The notes under the pieces were generated by a model. That model had not been told where the DNA came from, did not search any database, and saw nothing but the letters and a program-made list of their open reading frames with translations. 64,000 nucleotides of DNA from NCBI GenBank assembly GCA_015680685.1, contig MNCI01004867.1, positions 78,452 through 142,451 on the forward strand. Direction: 5' to 3'. Made by a program: the position numbers and the translations under genes. Below, piece after piece: positions 9,959 to 48,076 of this stretch. The stretch's first letter is position 1; each line of letters starts with the position of its first letter. The stretch is from Gnetum montanum. Taxonomy: Eukaryota; Streptophyta; Gnetopsida; Gnetales; Gnetaceae.

Positions 9959-11262
9959 TTAAACTCCGACGCGATCAACTGGGAGTCGGTTGCGATTAAT
10001 ACTATAACAACCTTAGAAGCACCCTCGGATTTGCCTAAGCATCTAGTCCATGTCCAAGATTTAGAGGCCGGAGATGTAACCGAGGATCCACTCGTCGAGA
10101 TACTCGTAACCTCTACAAGAAGGGAGGTAAAGACATTAAGACTCAGCTCTTTACTAGACACGCAAATACACGAGGGCATAGTTAAAATCTTGCAAGAACA
10201 TGTTGACGTCTTCGCATGGTTATATGAAGATATGCCAGGTTTAGATCCACGGTTGATTCAGCATAACATTGTCTTAGATCCCCACGTGAAGGCAGTCAAG
10301 CAAAAGGCGCATAAAATCAAGCCAGAAATCGCGCTAGCCATGAAGGACAAGATCACTAAGTTATACCGAGCAGGTTTCATCCGCGCAGTCGACTATTCAA
10401 AGTGGGTGTCCAACATCGTTGTGGTTTCAAAGAAAACAAGAGGGATACAAATGTGTATAGATTTCCGAGATTTGAACAAGGCCACGATCAAGGATAACTT
10501 TCCACTACCAAACATCGATCAACTCATTGACACCATGGTTGGGCATGCTTTGCTATCCTTCATGGATGGTTTCTCCGGATATAACCAAATTCGCATCAAC
10601 CCGGAACACCAGCTATCAACCACCTTCATGACTCCATGGAGGACCTTCTACTATACCATGATGCCCTTCGGGCTCAAGAATGCTGGGGCAACATACCAGC
10701 GAGCCATGACATACATTTTCAGCAACCACATCCTAGAAACGTTAAATGATTACGTAGACAATATAGCGGTTAAGTCCAAAAAGGCGACCCATCACCCGCG
10801 CGACCTAGAGTTAGTCCTCAAGTGCTGTCAAAGGCACGATTTGCGTCTCAATCCTAAGAAATGCATCTTCGGAGTAAAGACCAGGCGCATGTTAGGGTTT
10901 GTAGTATTGGAGGCTGGAATACGGGTGGACCAGACAAGGTCAAAGCTATCGTCAACCTAGCGCCCCCCACAAATCTAAAAGAGTTACGCGGTCTACAAGG
11001 TAGAGTGCAATTCATTTGAAGGTACATAGTAAGACTGACCGATAAGTTATACCCCATGCAACATCTTATGAAAAAAGGGGTTGACTTTAAGTGGACAATC
11101 CAATGTCAACAAGCCTTCGACAACCTGAAGAAGAAACTCTCCCACCTACCGACAGTGTACCCGCCGTTGAGGGACAAGCCTTTTTTCATATACCTCGCCA
11201 CCTCCGACGCATCCATAGTGGCACTGCTATGTTAGAAGTAGGACGATGGCTCTGAGATACCA
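9959..11262 (+). pseudogene. pol: reverse transcriptase of the gypsy element
   Basis: Copies element RNA into DNA. The open part runs from about 9,959 to 10,960. RT motifs in order: MCIDFRDLNKATIKDNFPLP, SFMDGFSGYNQIRINPEHQ, MMPFGLKNAGATYQRAMTYI, and the catalytic box DYVDNIAVKS at about 10,750-10,779. The usual box is YVDD; here the second Asp is Asn, a change at a metal-binding residue. A frameshift near 10,935 ends the ORF; the next frame carries the connection (LKELRGLQGRVQFI) with a TGA at 11,017 and TAGs at 11,233 and 11,239 before the RNase H ORF. Confidence 0.88.
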
Positions 11263-13359
11263 GTGTATTATCTGAGCCACGCATTAATATCATATGAGAA
11301 AAAATACAACGAGGTGGAAAGAAATTTCCTAACCTTAGTGTTCGCGCTAAAAAGGTGGCGGCACTACCTATTCCGCAACACAACCAACATCATTTGCAAA
11401 AGCAATGTACTCCGGGCTATCACCGACAACCTATACGAAGACAGCAGGATAGCCCGATGGAAAGCCATAACCGCAAAATTTGACTTACGTTATGTAAGCC
11501 AATCATCGACAAAGGGCCAAGCCATAGTGACCCAACTTGTAGCCTCGCCAGTCGACGATCAGGTAATCATCGATCCCGAGTTCCCAGATGAATACGTCAG
11601 CAACGTCGCCATCATCCTGCCGCATTTCGAGGCGACCTTACACTTCGACGGTGCCTCAACCACGCGAGGAGGCAGCGCCACTGCCATAATCACCTTCCCT
11701 TCTAGAGAAATGCACCCATCCGCTTATCGCTTCGCATTCCCATGCACTAACAACGTGGCGGAATATGAGCGGCTACTCAGAGGCCTCTTAACCGCCCGCG
11801 CATTGCATGTACAACACCTGACAATCTGGGGAGATTCACAGCTAGTTGTGAATCAAATCACCAAAGCTTACACCTGCAAGGCTACACATCTGCAACCCTA
11901 CTACGACCTAGCAAAGGTCTTGTTGAAACAATTCACGACCACTAATGTGAAACACGTGCCACGTAGTGAGAACGGCATAGCAGACGCCTTAGCTACCCTC
12001 GCATTAAACATCCCATCGCAGTCCTTGGCGAATCTGCCAACTACGATCATAGAATGTGCAGAGCCTATCACTCGAGCGGAACATGTGGCATCTGTTGACG
12101 CTGCGAACGCCCCGGAGTGGTACGATAACATTAAGGCATACTTACAGCATGGCGAAACCCCGAGAGGATTGACATCGACTCAGAGAGATGCAACCCGCAA
12201 GCGCGCTCGGCAATATGTGCTCATGGGAAATGGCGCCCTATGCCGGCGATCCTACGATGGGATATTGCTGGTGTGCGTGGGTGGTGAGCAGGCACAGAAG
12301 GTAGTTAATGAGGTTCATGAAGGGCTGTGCGGTGGGCACATCGCACCTAGGACTATGGCAACGAAGATCAGACGCCTAGGGTATTATTGGCCTTACATAG
12401 AGTGCGGCTGCTTGTCTAAAGTCAAGGCATGTGACACATGTCAGAGATATGCAAATCTTATACACATAACGCCTACAGACCTACACCCTACACAAATTAC
12501 GTGGCCATTCCAACGATGGGGACTAAACCTCATAGGACCCATCACGCCTAAATCTTCCGCGGGCCATAGCTTCATCATCACCGCTACAGAGTATTTTACT
12601 AAATGGGTGGAAGCTATTCCTCTGAGGAAGACAACATCCCATCAAATCTGCCACTTCATCCTCGATAACATCGTGACCAGGTTCGGGCTTACAATGACCA
12701 TTGTGATCGACAATGGACCACAGTTCAGCAGTAAGGAAACCCAGGCCTTCTACAGTAACCTGGGCATTAAACAATCATTTTCTTCCCCCTACTACCCGCA
12801 AGCGAACGGACAGGCGGAGGCTACAAATAAGTCCATCATCAACTTACTGAAGTGGATGCTTAGCAACAGCAAGAAGCGGTGGCACGAGCAAATACTCTAT
12901 GTCCTTTGGGCCTATCGAACGACTTGCAAAACCGCGACAAGTAAGACCCCTTACAGTCTCGTTCACGGATCTAAAGCTGTGTTGCCTCTTGAGTTACAGG
13001 TACCCTCACTCCGGATGATCCTGTCCAACGTCGTGAGCGAAGCCCAGAACAACGAATTGCGAGTCATCGACCTCGACTCAGTGGAGGAGGAGCACGTGCA
13101 GACACTAAGACAGATCGAGCGCTATCAAGACAAACAACGACAAAAGCACTGTGCAGACCAACATCGACGACCAGTACAGAAGGGAGATCTCATCCTCAAG
13201 GCCGTCCGTGAGCACATGAGCAAATTCTCAGCCAACTGGGAAGGGCCTTACGTGGTCGCTAAAGCCTTCGGGAATGGAGCTTTCAAACTGGCGGACATGG
13301 ACGGCAACGAATTCGCCAACCCGGTGAACCACATGTACCTCAAGCCATACTACGTCTAG
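11263..13359 (+). CDS. pol: RNase H, second RNase H and integrase of the gypsy element
   Basis: An open 698-codon frame. The first RNase H part (YYLSHALISYEKKYNEVERN) is at residues 1-100. A second RNase H at about 125-250 has LHFDGAST, TNNVAEYERLL, WGDSQLVVNQI and RSENGIADALATLA, the doubled RNase H known from Tat elements. Integrase follows: zinc-binding HEGLCGGH with KACDTCQ at about 348-392, then the catalytic core WGLNLIGPI, VIDNGPQF and NGQAEATNKS. The first core Asp (usual form WGxD) is Asn here, so the DDE triad reads N-D-E. The C-terminal part ends with KFSANWEGPYVVAKAFGNGA. True translation would start upstream, in the broken polyprotein. Confidence 0.88.
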   Translation: MYYLSHALISYEKKYNEVERNFLTLVFALKRWRHYLFRNTTNIICKSNVLRAITDNLYEDSRIARWKAITAKFDLRYVSQSSTKGQAIVTQLVASPVDDQVIIDPEFPDEYVSNVAIILPHFEATLHFDGASTTRGGSATAIITFPSREMHPSAYRFAFPCTNNVAEYERLLRGLLTARALHVQHLTIWGDSQLVVNQITKAYTCKATHLQPYYDLAKVLLKQFTTTNVKHVPRSENGIADALATLALNIPSQSLANLPTTIIECAEPITRAEHVASVDAANAPEWYDNIKAYLQHGETPRGLTSTQRDATRKRARQYVLMGNGALCRRSYDGILLVCVGGEQAQKVVNEVHEGLCGGHIAPRTMATKIRRLGYYWPYIECGCLSKVKACDTCQRYANLIHITPTDLHPTQITWPFQRWGLNLIGPITPKSSAGHSFIITATEYFTKWVEAIPLRKTTSHQICHFILDNIVTRFGLTMTIVIDNGPQFSSKETQAFYSNLGIKQSFSSPYYPQANGQAEATNKSIINLLKWMLSNSKKRWHEQILYVLWAYRTTCKTATSKTPYSLVHGSKAVLPLELQVPSLRMILSNVVSEAQNNELRVIDLDSVEEEHVQTLRQIERYQDKQRQKHCADQHRRPVQKGDLILKAVREHMSKFSANWEGPYVVAKAFGNGAFKLADMDGNEFANPVNHMYLKPYYV

Positions 13360-13457
13360 GGTGCAATGGCAACATACTACAGCGTCCGCTACGACGATAA
13401 ACTGGCAACCGTGCACCGTCCGCAATGACGATAAACTAGCGACACCAAACAACATCC

Positions 13458-13600
13458 GCCACGATGTAAAACTGGCCCTGTTAGTCCACTATGACTATAA
13501 ACTGGCATCGCGCGTTTGCCACGACGTAAAACTGGCACTGTTAGTCCACTATGACTATAAACTGGCATCGCGCGTCTACCACGACGTAAAACTAGCGTGT
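13458..13600 (+). repeat. 60-bp tandem repeats after integrase
   Basis: A unit containing CCACGACGTAAAACTGGC and CCACTATGACTATAAACTGG recurs at exactly 60 bases (13,458, 13,518, 13,578). More diverged pieces extend from 13,370 to about 13,690 (repeated AAACTGGC or AAACTAGC cores). No ORF is convincing here. Confidence 0.8.
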
Positions 13601-13948
13601 ACGGTCTGCTAGGACCTCAAATAAGCATAGCGGTCCGCTGGGACCCTAAACCAGCATCTGGTCTACCAAGACCTTAAACTGGGTTCGTGTCGCATCCTCA
13701 ACAGGCATCTTCACCGAATATACGTCAGACGAGAGGGCATGATACCGGCACACGGGTGGGACATCGCTGCCCCAAGACGCAGTTCCTGACGCAAGAAAGA
13801 CACGGTTCAGGGCGTGCATGTCGCCATCCCCGGTGTCATGCTGACCCTCCGAAGACATCGTACGATGTCACACAGGCCCTTCGAACCTACCATCGCTACG
13901 GCCCACCACCCTGACGGTCGCTCCCAAGCCCGTTCTTGCTTTTGAGGT
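13600..13948. other. gypsy 3' non-coding region
   Basis: Diverged tails of the 60-bp array run to about 13,690. Beyond that I see no gene or clear polypurine tract. Confidence 0.5.
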
Positions 13949-13956
13949 GTTGACAG

Positions 13957-13977
13957 TATTGTGGCCTAGCCACAATA
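13957..13977. repeat. hairpin at the candidate LTR start
   Basis: TATTGTGGC and GCCACAATA form a perfect 9-bp stem around a 3-base CTA loop. Confidence 0.8.
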
Positions 13978-14964
13978 TTGTTGCGCTTCCATTCCCCGCC
14001 AAGGTTGCGGCTCACGCAATGTTCGACTGTGTGGTAGCTGATCCCATAGCTGAACTCAGTGCGCATGTCTTTGGCGAGGATCCCGGTGCATCCGCGCCCC
14101 CAGAGCCCTAGGGAATAGCTCCCTCCGCGGGCAGTGCTGCCAAGACCATTGCTGGCCTCGCTGCTTTGGGCATCTCACACCAACAATGGTGCCCAAGGGT
14201 AACAATAATGCCAGCAGCCCGCAAGAACATTGTCCCCGCAGACGCACCTCTCTACAGCAGCAAAAGCTACAGCGTCGCAAAGTGAGTGCCTTGACTAACA
14301 TGGTTGTTTGAGAGTGCAAATTTTGGCACGTGCGTAACACACCTCGTCATGCTGAAGGCTCCGATAGGCAGGTCAAGACCCTCAGTGGATGTAATATAGC
14401 TCATCCTACAGAGGGGACACCTGCCTACAGGAGGTTGAAGGACAGCGCTAGTCAGAGATGAAAACGCAAACGGGCCCCTCAGAGCACTCCGACGAGGGAC
14501 TCGGCTAAACATCATCTCTGCTCTCTGCCTTAACCTCCGCAGCACCAATGCAGCACCCTCGAACATAGCCAGGCGATGTCCCAGTACTCACCGAGCGACA
14601 ACCTCAGCGTTACACTTGCTGCGATGTTTCGAATTCTTTGCCGACGTCCATCGAGCTTATTCTCCAGACGTCGACAAAGAGGGGCCAATGAAACACCCTA
14701 AAAGAAAATGCAGGGTCATCCTAGCTTCACCAGGCTCTTGCAGTCCGCACAAGCATCACAGTAGTTCACCGAGGAAAGAACGTTCTGAGTCCAGGATGGC
14801 CAGTTCGTTAAATTTTCTACTTTAGGCATGGGCGAGTTTTGTACCAACTCGCCCGCCCGCCAAAGTAGTCTGAACAGCCAGCAACCTGCTCAGAAACGGT
14901 GTCCAGAATCAGCAACAATAGTCTAGGTGCACGGGAGAAGCAGTTCAACAATTTTTCTAAGTCA

Positions 14965-15320
14965 CAAAGCGTGCTACGCTACGATGTGTAGCGTAGCAAG
15001 CCTCAGCAAACAATGGCGGAATAGGATGTTACGCTACGCACTATCACATGGCGTAGCATAGCAACAACTTCACTGTCCGCTCCCCTCGCCCAACTCTGAG
15101 TTCTGCAGTGACCTCTCTTTTTGTGAGGAAGCAACGAACCATGTCTGCTGCTACGTTACGCTGAACTACAAGACGTAGCAATCCTATGGAAAAGGGCATA
15201 AGGCAGTTCGGGAGGCGAAATCAGCAAAGTGTGCAAAAATTGCATCTTAGGGGAATGGTTTGCAGATCAGCGAAGTTGCCGCGATCGACGCCGATCGCTA
15301 CGCTACGTAGCGTAGCATCG
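14965..15320. repeat. palindromic GCTACGC/GCGTAGC cluster in the LTR
   Basis: Four palindromic or hairpin copies built from CTACG and CGTAG occur near 14,970-15,000, 15,030-15,062, 15,150-15,180 and 15,297-15,316. The last is a perfect 20-bp palindrome (GCTACGCTAC followed by GTAGCGTAGC). They lie upstream of the TATA box, where LTR enhancers usually sit. Shorter relatives (AGCGTAGCAG, GCATAGCAA) occur at about 8,535 and 8,620. Confidence 0.75.
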
Positions 15321-15630
15321 CGTAACAAGTATGTGACATATAGCGAGACGCGCGGCAAGAGGCTACATCACGCCAAGCAAGTCACGTCACAAAATACAGC
15401 ACGGCATGAAGGTGGTTGTGTGACATCAATGCACCCCACCCCAATCGAGCCGTTGGCACATGCCTCTAGGAACTGGCGGCGCAGTCACGACGTAGTAGGA
15501 TCTTAGTTATTGCTCGCATCGCAACAGTCTGGCAAGCCCAACGGTTACAAATAGCTCAGGTAGCGCCAGTAAGGAGGTGGAGGTCTACAACACGTAATAT
15601 TCAAATGATCACCTTTGCCTACCTTCCGCC

Positions 15631-15640
15631 CTATAAATAG
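15631..15640 (+). promoter_or_regulatory. TATA box of the LTR promoter
   Basis: CTATAAATAG, a perfect plant TATA box, in a pyrimidine-rich context. A second TATA-like site, CTATAAAAGG, lies at about 15,754. Either could start the retrotransposon transcript. Confidence 0.65.
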
Positions 15641-16439
15641 CCCATCAAATAGCACGTAAAGGGTCTAGTCCATGAGAAAACAAAAAAAAACAACAAAAGA
15701 AGAAAAATACCTGCGATCTTACATTAAGAAAAAGAAGAGGGGAGGTCAGCAATCTATAAAAGGAACCTCTCTCGGCTGGCGAAAAGCCCGAGGTCTCGTC
15801 CTACCACCTTGGTAGGATCTCGCCTGCATTGTATATACGCAAAGTCTGTACCCAAGTGCACAACCATTTTTCTGTTCCCCGGCACGCTTTGGTCACTCTC
15901 GGGACTTTCTGCACTCTGTCACGTCATGCAAACGACTATGCCACTCCCTGACCGAATAGATTTATAGCTCTGAAGCGGTGCATGTTCCTAACTGTATTTT
16001 ATATTACTTCTTATTTACTGTCTGGCTTCCTCGTATTATTTTCTGTTTTGTTTACCTTCAAAGCATTGTCTCATATCATTGTCGCACTTACGTTTATTTA
16101 CTATTTTGCACTGTCGTTGCATGTTTTTTAGTCCCTTTCTTTTCCCGCTGCAAGCACCATCCCGTAACTTGTACAGTTTATAGTGCAAAAGGCTGACGTA
16201 AGTCCCTGTCTAATCGACCAGACCGTTCAGGGCACCCCGTGTTCGCATACATCCAGCACCGCCCTCCTACGGGCACGGGGTTGGAACTGTTATGTCCGCC
16301 GACCTTGGCATTATTCCAGCCGTTGACGTTTTCGGTTGCTACAACCTTGTCCTACAATGTCTTAGTACTTGGAAATTTCGAGGTAAGATGTCCTTATCCT
16401 TATAATATATAATATTTAGAATATCAGTAGAGGGGTAGG

Positions 16440-17330
16440 TTTAAAATCCTTACCTGTGGGCTTACCTCTTTGTGGTCTTCCTCTAGGCCTCTCTCTTTAT
16501 TCTCTAAGTTGGTTGGCAATCATTTTGCTTGCTCTTCTTGTGAGAAATGCAAGATTAATATCATCTAGATCATAATTGCTACTTAACAAGAATATTTCAT
16601 CTTGTCTTTTTGATCTTTTCTTTGGATGCTTAACTAGAGCTACATGATAGTATGATAGGATTATCCTTCAACACGCCTTATTCAATTAATGTCATCTCAT
16701 AGGTTATGAGAGCACTTTGAAGTTCCTCAAACTTCAAGGTGTCAAAGTCTCTTACCTCATCAATGATCATAGTTTTCATCTTACATTCAAAGTTAAGAGT
16801 TCAAATAATCTTATTTACAATTTTACTCCTAGGAAGGTATTGACCTATCCCTCTAATAGAACTCACTAGATCATATACTCAATTAAAGTAGTGGTGTTTC
16901 ATTTCATGTTTCCGTATATTTATCTTCTCAAACTAATTTAGCAATAAAGAAGCTTGGATTGCTTTACAACCTTTGTTTCTTCATAGGTAGTTTTCAAAGT
17001 GTCATAAAACTCATTGGTAGTCTTGCAATTGCATTTCTTGTCTTAGAGTCATTCATAAAAGCCTTCTTGCCATTTTCATTCCAACTTGTCCATGCCTTTG
17101 TTGATGTGGTTATCTTTCAATTGCAATCTAACACACATAAACCCCAAAGGGTTCTAAGTACATTTGCATCCAACCTTACTAGAAGACCTAGTTAATACCA
17201 TCGAAGAGAGGTGGTCATGCAAGTGATATCACTTGTTGCTCTTTCATTTCATTAGTTTGTCAAATTTGAAAAAAGCCACCAAGCTCTTATATCGCTTGTG
17301 GATTACTAAACTCAAAAGGGGGGAATGAAT
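16440..17330 (-). mobile_element. Ty1/copia gag relic
   Basis: Read on the minus strand with frame changes, this has the gag polyprotein of copia type (UBN2-like): pieces such as YDLVSSIRGIGQYLP, SKIVNKII and DEVRDFDTLKFEEL are recognisable between about 17,200 and 16,690. Near 17,290 the minus strand has CGATATAAGAGCTTGGTGG, a degenerate primer-binding-site-like sequence, so LTR remnants may lie above it (17,330-18,000). Heavily decayed. Confidence 0.6.
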
Positions 17331-18308
17331 GAGTTCTAAAATAAAATTATAAAATTCAAACTTAATGCTAGAAATAGTAAAAATAAAATGAATAAAGGAA
17401 CACACTCACCAATATGCATGATAAAGCTTCCCATCTTTAGTTTGTTGAAATTAAATAGTAGTTGAGGTTATCATGGTGGTGGATCCTTGGATGCTATATT
17501 GTAGGGCAATTAAGATTCCAAGCTTTCAAATCAAAGTGTGAAACATGTCTCATACACTAGTAACTACAAACATGGTGCTCTTTCAAGATGCATAAACAAC
17601 CCCTTAGAGAAAAGGCAAAATATCAAACACTTGCCCACCTAAGTAAAATTCCCTTGACACTACAAATAGATCTTCCCTAAAAGAGAATTAGGCTCCTCCA
17701 AGTAAATGAATGAATAATAGAAAGAGAGTATAGCTAGAGATTCTCATATTATGATCCACAAATACATAGCACAATATCTAGGCCAAAATACAATAAAATA
17801 GGCCCAAGATTAAATGAAAAATATAAATTACTAAACAATAGATCAATCACATTTCAAACCCCAGGATAAAAGAAAAATTTAGCATAGGTGATGCAAATCC
17901 AATCTTGAATCTCTCAATTGTAATCCATCAACAAATGGAGTGTCAAGTGGAATCCATGTGATGCAAGCCAAATGCCCAACCAATCTAAATGCAACTTCAA
18001 ATCAAAGTGTGAAACATGTCTTCGTGAAATCAAATTTACATACTTTACATTGCAAGGTTATTTTTGAATTATAAAGTCGTGTAATTTTTGTCAGACGGAC
18101 GACGGGGTCTATTCCAAGCTGACTGACTGGTATATGAACGGCATTTACATTTTCATGGGTCAAAAATGAATGAACAAAAAATTGAATCGCAAAAATAAAT
18201 TTGCAAACATGTTTCAATTTGGCATTGCAGACGACTCACCGCCCAGCCATCGTTCCTAGCATATCTGTGCCAGTCTCTTCTCTAGGATTGCTTTGATTAT
18301 TTCTTGTG
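17331..18308. other. AT-rich stretch, possible copia LTR remnant and kinase 3' flank
   Basis: No gene is seen. AAATCAAAGTGTGAAACATG occurs twice, near 17,530 and near 17,999, as a short direct repeat. The kinase stop codon lies just above, so the lower part of its 3' UTR falls here. Confidence 0.5.
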
Positions 18309-45558
<27,250 letters not shown>

Positions 45559-45899
45559 CTGCATAATTGATCAAATCACCCTAGGTTATTAAGGCAGTCC
45601 TCAACAAGTAAAAGAAATTTAGGAAGTCTTGGAAAATTGTGTCATCTTTATCTTAAATACTGCAGAAAAGACGTGTATCTTTATGCATTACTAGAGTGCG
45701 CTTAAGGAGAGGAACAGACATAGAAATATTTGTTAGGAAAATAAAATCCAGAAATATTGAATATGATAGAAAACCAAGCTTAAAAATTCTTCACAAATTT
45801 GAAAGTTCTGTTGAAAATATAAATATAGGAAAATATTCCACGTCAGCCAGTGAATTTAATTGTGAAGCACGCATAGTGGTTGTGAATAACTGTCCCTTC

Positions 45900-46460
45900 C
45901 AAGACCCAGGATCCAATCAATGTTTTCCAAGGAGCAGATATTTACCTACCATGCAAGGTGACACTCCCATGTCTTCTAATAGATGAAATAGCCAAATCAC
46001 TTCCATGCATGCTGCTACTACAGCACTGAACTCTGCTTCAGTTAGCAAAGAGCAAAGTAACTTTTTGCTTTTGACATGTCCAGGAGATACTATTTTGCCC
46101 CCTGAATCCCTACTTATTTATTTATTGATTTATGTTGAAATTCTAGGATCAATACAATGAAACCCAATTTGTAATATTGTCATGTAAAAGTTGTTACTTT
46201 GTTTATATTTCAACACATCTTGTTAGAGCCTTGAGATATGTCAACACATGAAGTTCTGTTTTTATGTCTACAAGGATGATTGTAACAGCCTTGGCTGAAA
46301 ATTAATGAGTGAATTGAAGACTACAAAGAATTGGTAAGATACATTAAACTCCCACTCAGTTTTCCATGCTCATATTGATCACTTCATCCATGGGAATGCT
46401 CCTTGGATTGCATTCATCCATGTTGAACTTCTTTATAAGTTAGCATACATATTTATGCTA
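45900..46460 (-). mobile_element. Ty1/copia RT-RNase H relic
   Basis: Minus strand, in the right order: KKFNMDECNPRSIPMDEVIN (end of copia RT, usual form KFxMxxCKPVSTPM) at about 46,440-46,370, then SKKLLCSLLTEAEFSAVVAA and CMEVIWLFHLLEDMG (RNase H, usual form ALSSTEAEYxAL) at about 46,065-45,965. Shortened between the two and with stops. It lies just upstream of the first placed kinase exon. Confidence 0.75.
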
Positions 46461-46506
46461 AGTAATCAATGTTATGAATGCAAAGCTAAATCTTGTAACT
46501 GTATTG

Positions 46507-48076
46507 TTTTTTTTTTTTTTTTGGAGAAAATATCAAGATAAATCAACCCCAAAAAATTATGCACAAGGGCATATAGCCGAGGCCAAAACCATTTGGTCCC
46601 AATCAAAGCAAGACAATAAGACAACAACCCACAACCCCAACCATCTTGTAACGTCCCCAAAACCCATCAAAAGGACCTCGACAACCCTCCAGACCCCTCC
46701 ACAAACCAACAATTAGTTCCAAGGAGGTCGTAAAAAATCAGCCACAGAACTCAACCAGCCCCACATGACACCCATGCACCCATCCACGCCACAACCCAAC
46801 ATCATCCCTGCGACACTCTCACAGGAGTTGACCCCTAGGAAACTTCCACCTCCCCTGCCACCTACGGTGTCATGGTTGACAACCCCCAAACCTCCTGCAC
46901 CTAGCACTTATCTAGTCAATGACTATTCTCCGCCATTAGCTACGTTAATTTTGCACTGTGCCTCTTCATCATATCCTCCTTCCACTGCAAATCTCAAACC
47001 CTTTGAATATCCACCTCCCTTTGCACTTCCTCCTGCATTCCCTGCCACCAAGACAACCACGCCGCCCTCTCCTCATGTCATGCCTGCTCCACTGCAACTT
47101 GGCATGCCTCATCTATTCGCTCCTAAATCCAGGAGGATCCATATGCCATTCTTGCTCAACCTCCCACAAAGACCTCAACTGCTCATCCCTCCTTGGCGTT
47201 GAATTAGCTTTGCTCCTCCCCGCCTTCTCTGAACCCTTCGCCGTCTACAACTAAGGCTCGTGCATGGCCTACCTACTCTGCCTCTGGTAAACCAATCGAG
47301 GTTCCAACCACAATTGCCTAGGAATATCCGTCCACCCCAATCTCCAAAGCACCAAATTACCCTTGGATGCTGCCCTAGCTAATGTCATTTCAACGAATCC
47401 AAATAAAACCAAAGTAGGTTAATCCTAATTCCATGCTTCAAGCATCTCAAAAAAGGGAAATGGACACCCACGAGCTTGTGAGGGTACCCATACTACACAA
47501 AATATTGATCTACAAACACCACTACATTCTACCAAATTCTATCCAACGCCAACTTGCAAATGTGCGTTGGCGTAATAATTTCCCCCTTTGCTGGCACTCC
47601 TAGCATCCCTGCCAATGTCATCTTTGTCACCCTGCTCCATTGGCCTTTGAACCAAGTTTTTTCAACAACCTAATTGTTGAAGAAGCTCACCGTAGGCTTC
47701 CCCAGCTCCCCCTCAACGCAATTGAGCATGTCAACCCAACCCATTCTCTCAATCAACGCCCAGAGCTCCACGTTTCCCACAAATTCTGTACATGTCGGCT
47801 CGAACAATAGCCCCTGCCCCATACCTTGGATCGCTTTAGCCCACAAGTGGAGCCCGACCCTAGCAATGAAAGACAGCATAGGTAGTCTTTGCTCATGGAA
47901 AATTAGGTGATTCTTGCTCTTCCATCCCACCCATAAAACCACTAGCATTTCAGAATCTCTGTTAACTGTTATCAAGGGCACCAGCTTAGCCTTCCTCCAA
48001 ACCTCCTGCATATATTGGCAACATATTTAAAATGTTCCAGCATCTTGGGCTCCACAGCACAGAGAAGGCAGATGGC
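46507..48076 (-). mobile_element. 5'-truncated LINE, 3' 1.57 kb
   Basis: The 16-base T-run at 46,507-46,522 is the poly(A) end. On the minus strand 48,011-47,670 encodes MQEVWRKAKLVPLI, VVLWVGWKSKNHLIFHEQRL and MGWVDMLNCVEGELGKP, closely like the zf-RVT end of the 54-60 kb LINE (ILWSTWTSRNNVIFKGQW, MGWANMLRSIEGEPG). TGTAACTGTAT (46,494) and TGTAACTATAT (48,077) flank it, a target duplication with one mismatch. Confidence 0.8.

Larger units (their letters stand above)
1..16390 (+). mobile_element. Ty3/gypsy LTR retrotransposon, Tat-like, 5' LTR outside window
   Basis: Domains run in the order gag, aspartic protease, reverse transcriptase, RNase H, a second RNase H, integrase, all on the plus strand, which is the Ty3/gypsy order. 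The second RNase H after the normal one is known from the Tat clade. The element is very large because a minus-strand multi-exon gene (9,086-4,725) sits between protease and RT, and because the leader and 3' part hold tandem repeats. The 3' end is placed near 16,390, where GC-rich sequence gives way to AT-rich sequence. No LTR-like match to the 3' part was seen in the first 640 bases, so the 5' LTR probably lies before the window. Many stops and one frameshift make it defective. Confidence 0.85.
13949..16390 (+). repeat. probable 3' LTR of the gypsy element
   Basis: No 5' LTR is available for comparison, so the borders are estimates. The stretch begins with TGTTGACAG just before a hairpin (13,957-13,977), has a strong TATA box at 15,631 followed by about 700 bases of transcribed-type sequence, and ends where GC-rich sequence stops. 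It has no long ORF. The true start could be later, for example after the purine-rich stretch near 14,680. Confidence 0.4.

Noticed and set aside
13360-13690. CRISPR-like array after integrase
   Set aside because: Units are contiguous tandem repeats of 60 bases with no unique spacers, inside a plant retrotransposon.
16959-17195. 78-codon plus-strand ORF with hydrophobic start
   Set aside because: Reverse of the copia gag relic, whose minus-strand motifs are recognisable.
45696-45986. 96-codon plus-strand ORF next to the first LRR exon
   Set aside because: Its second half is the reverse of a copia RNase H relic; no domain in the first half.
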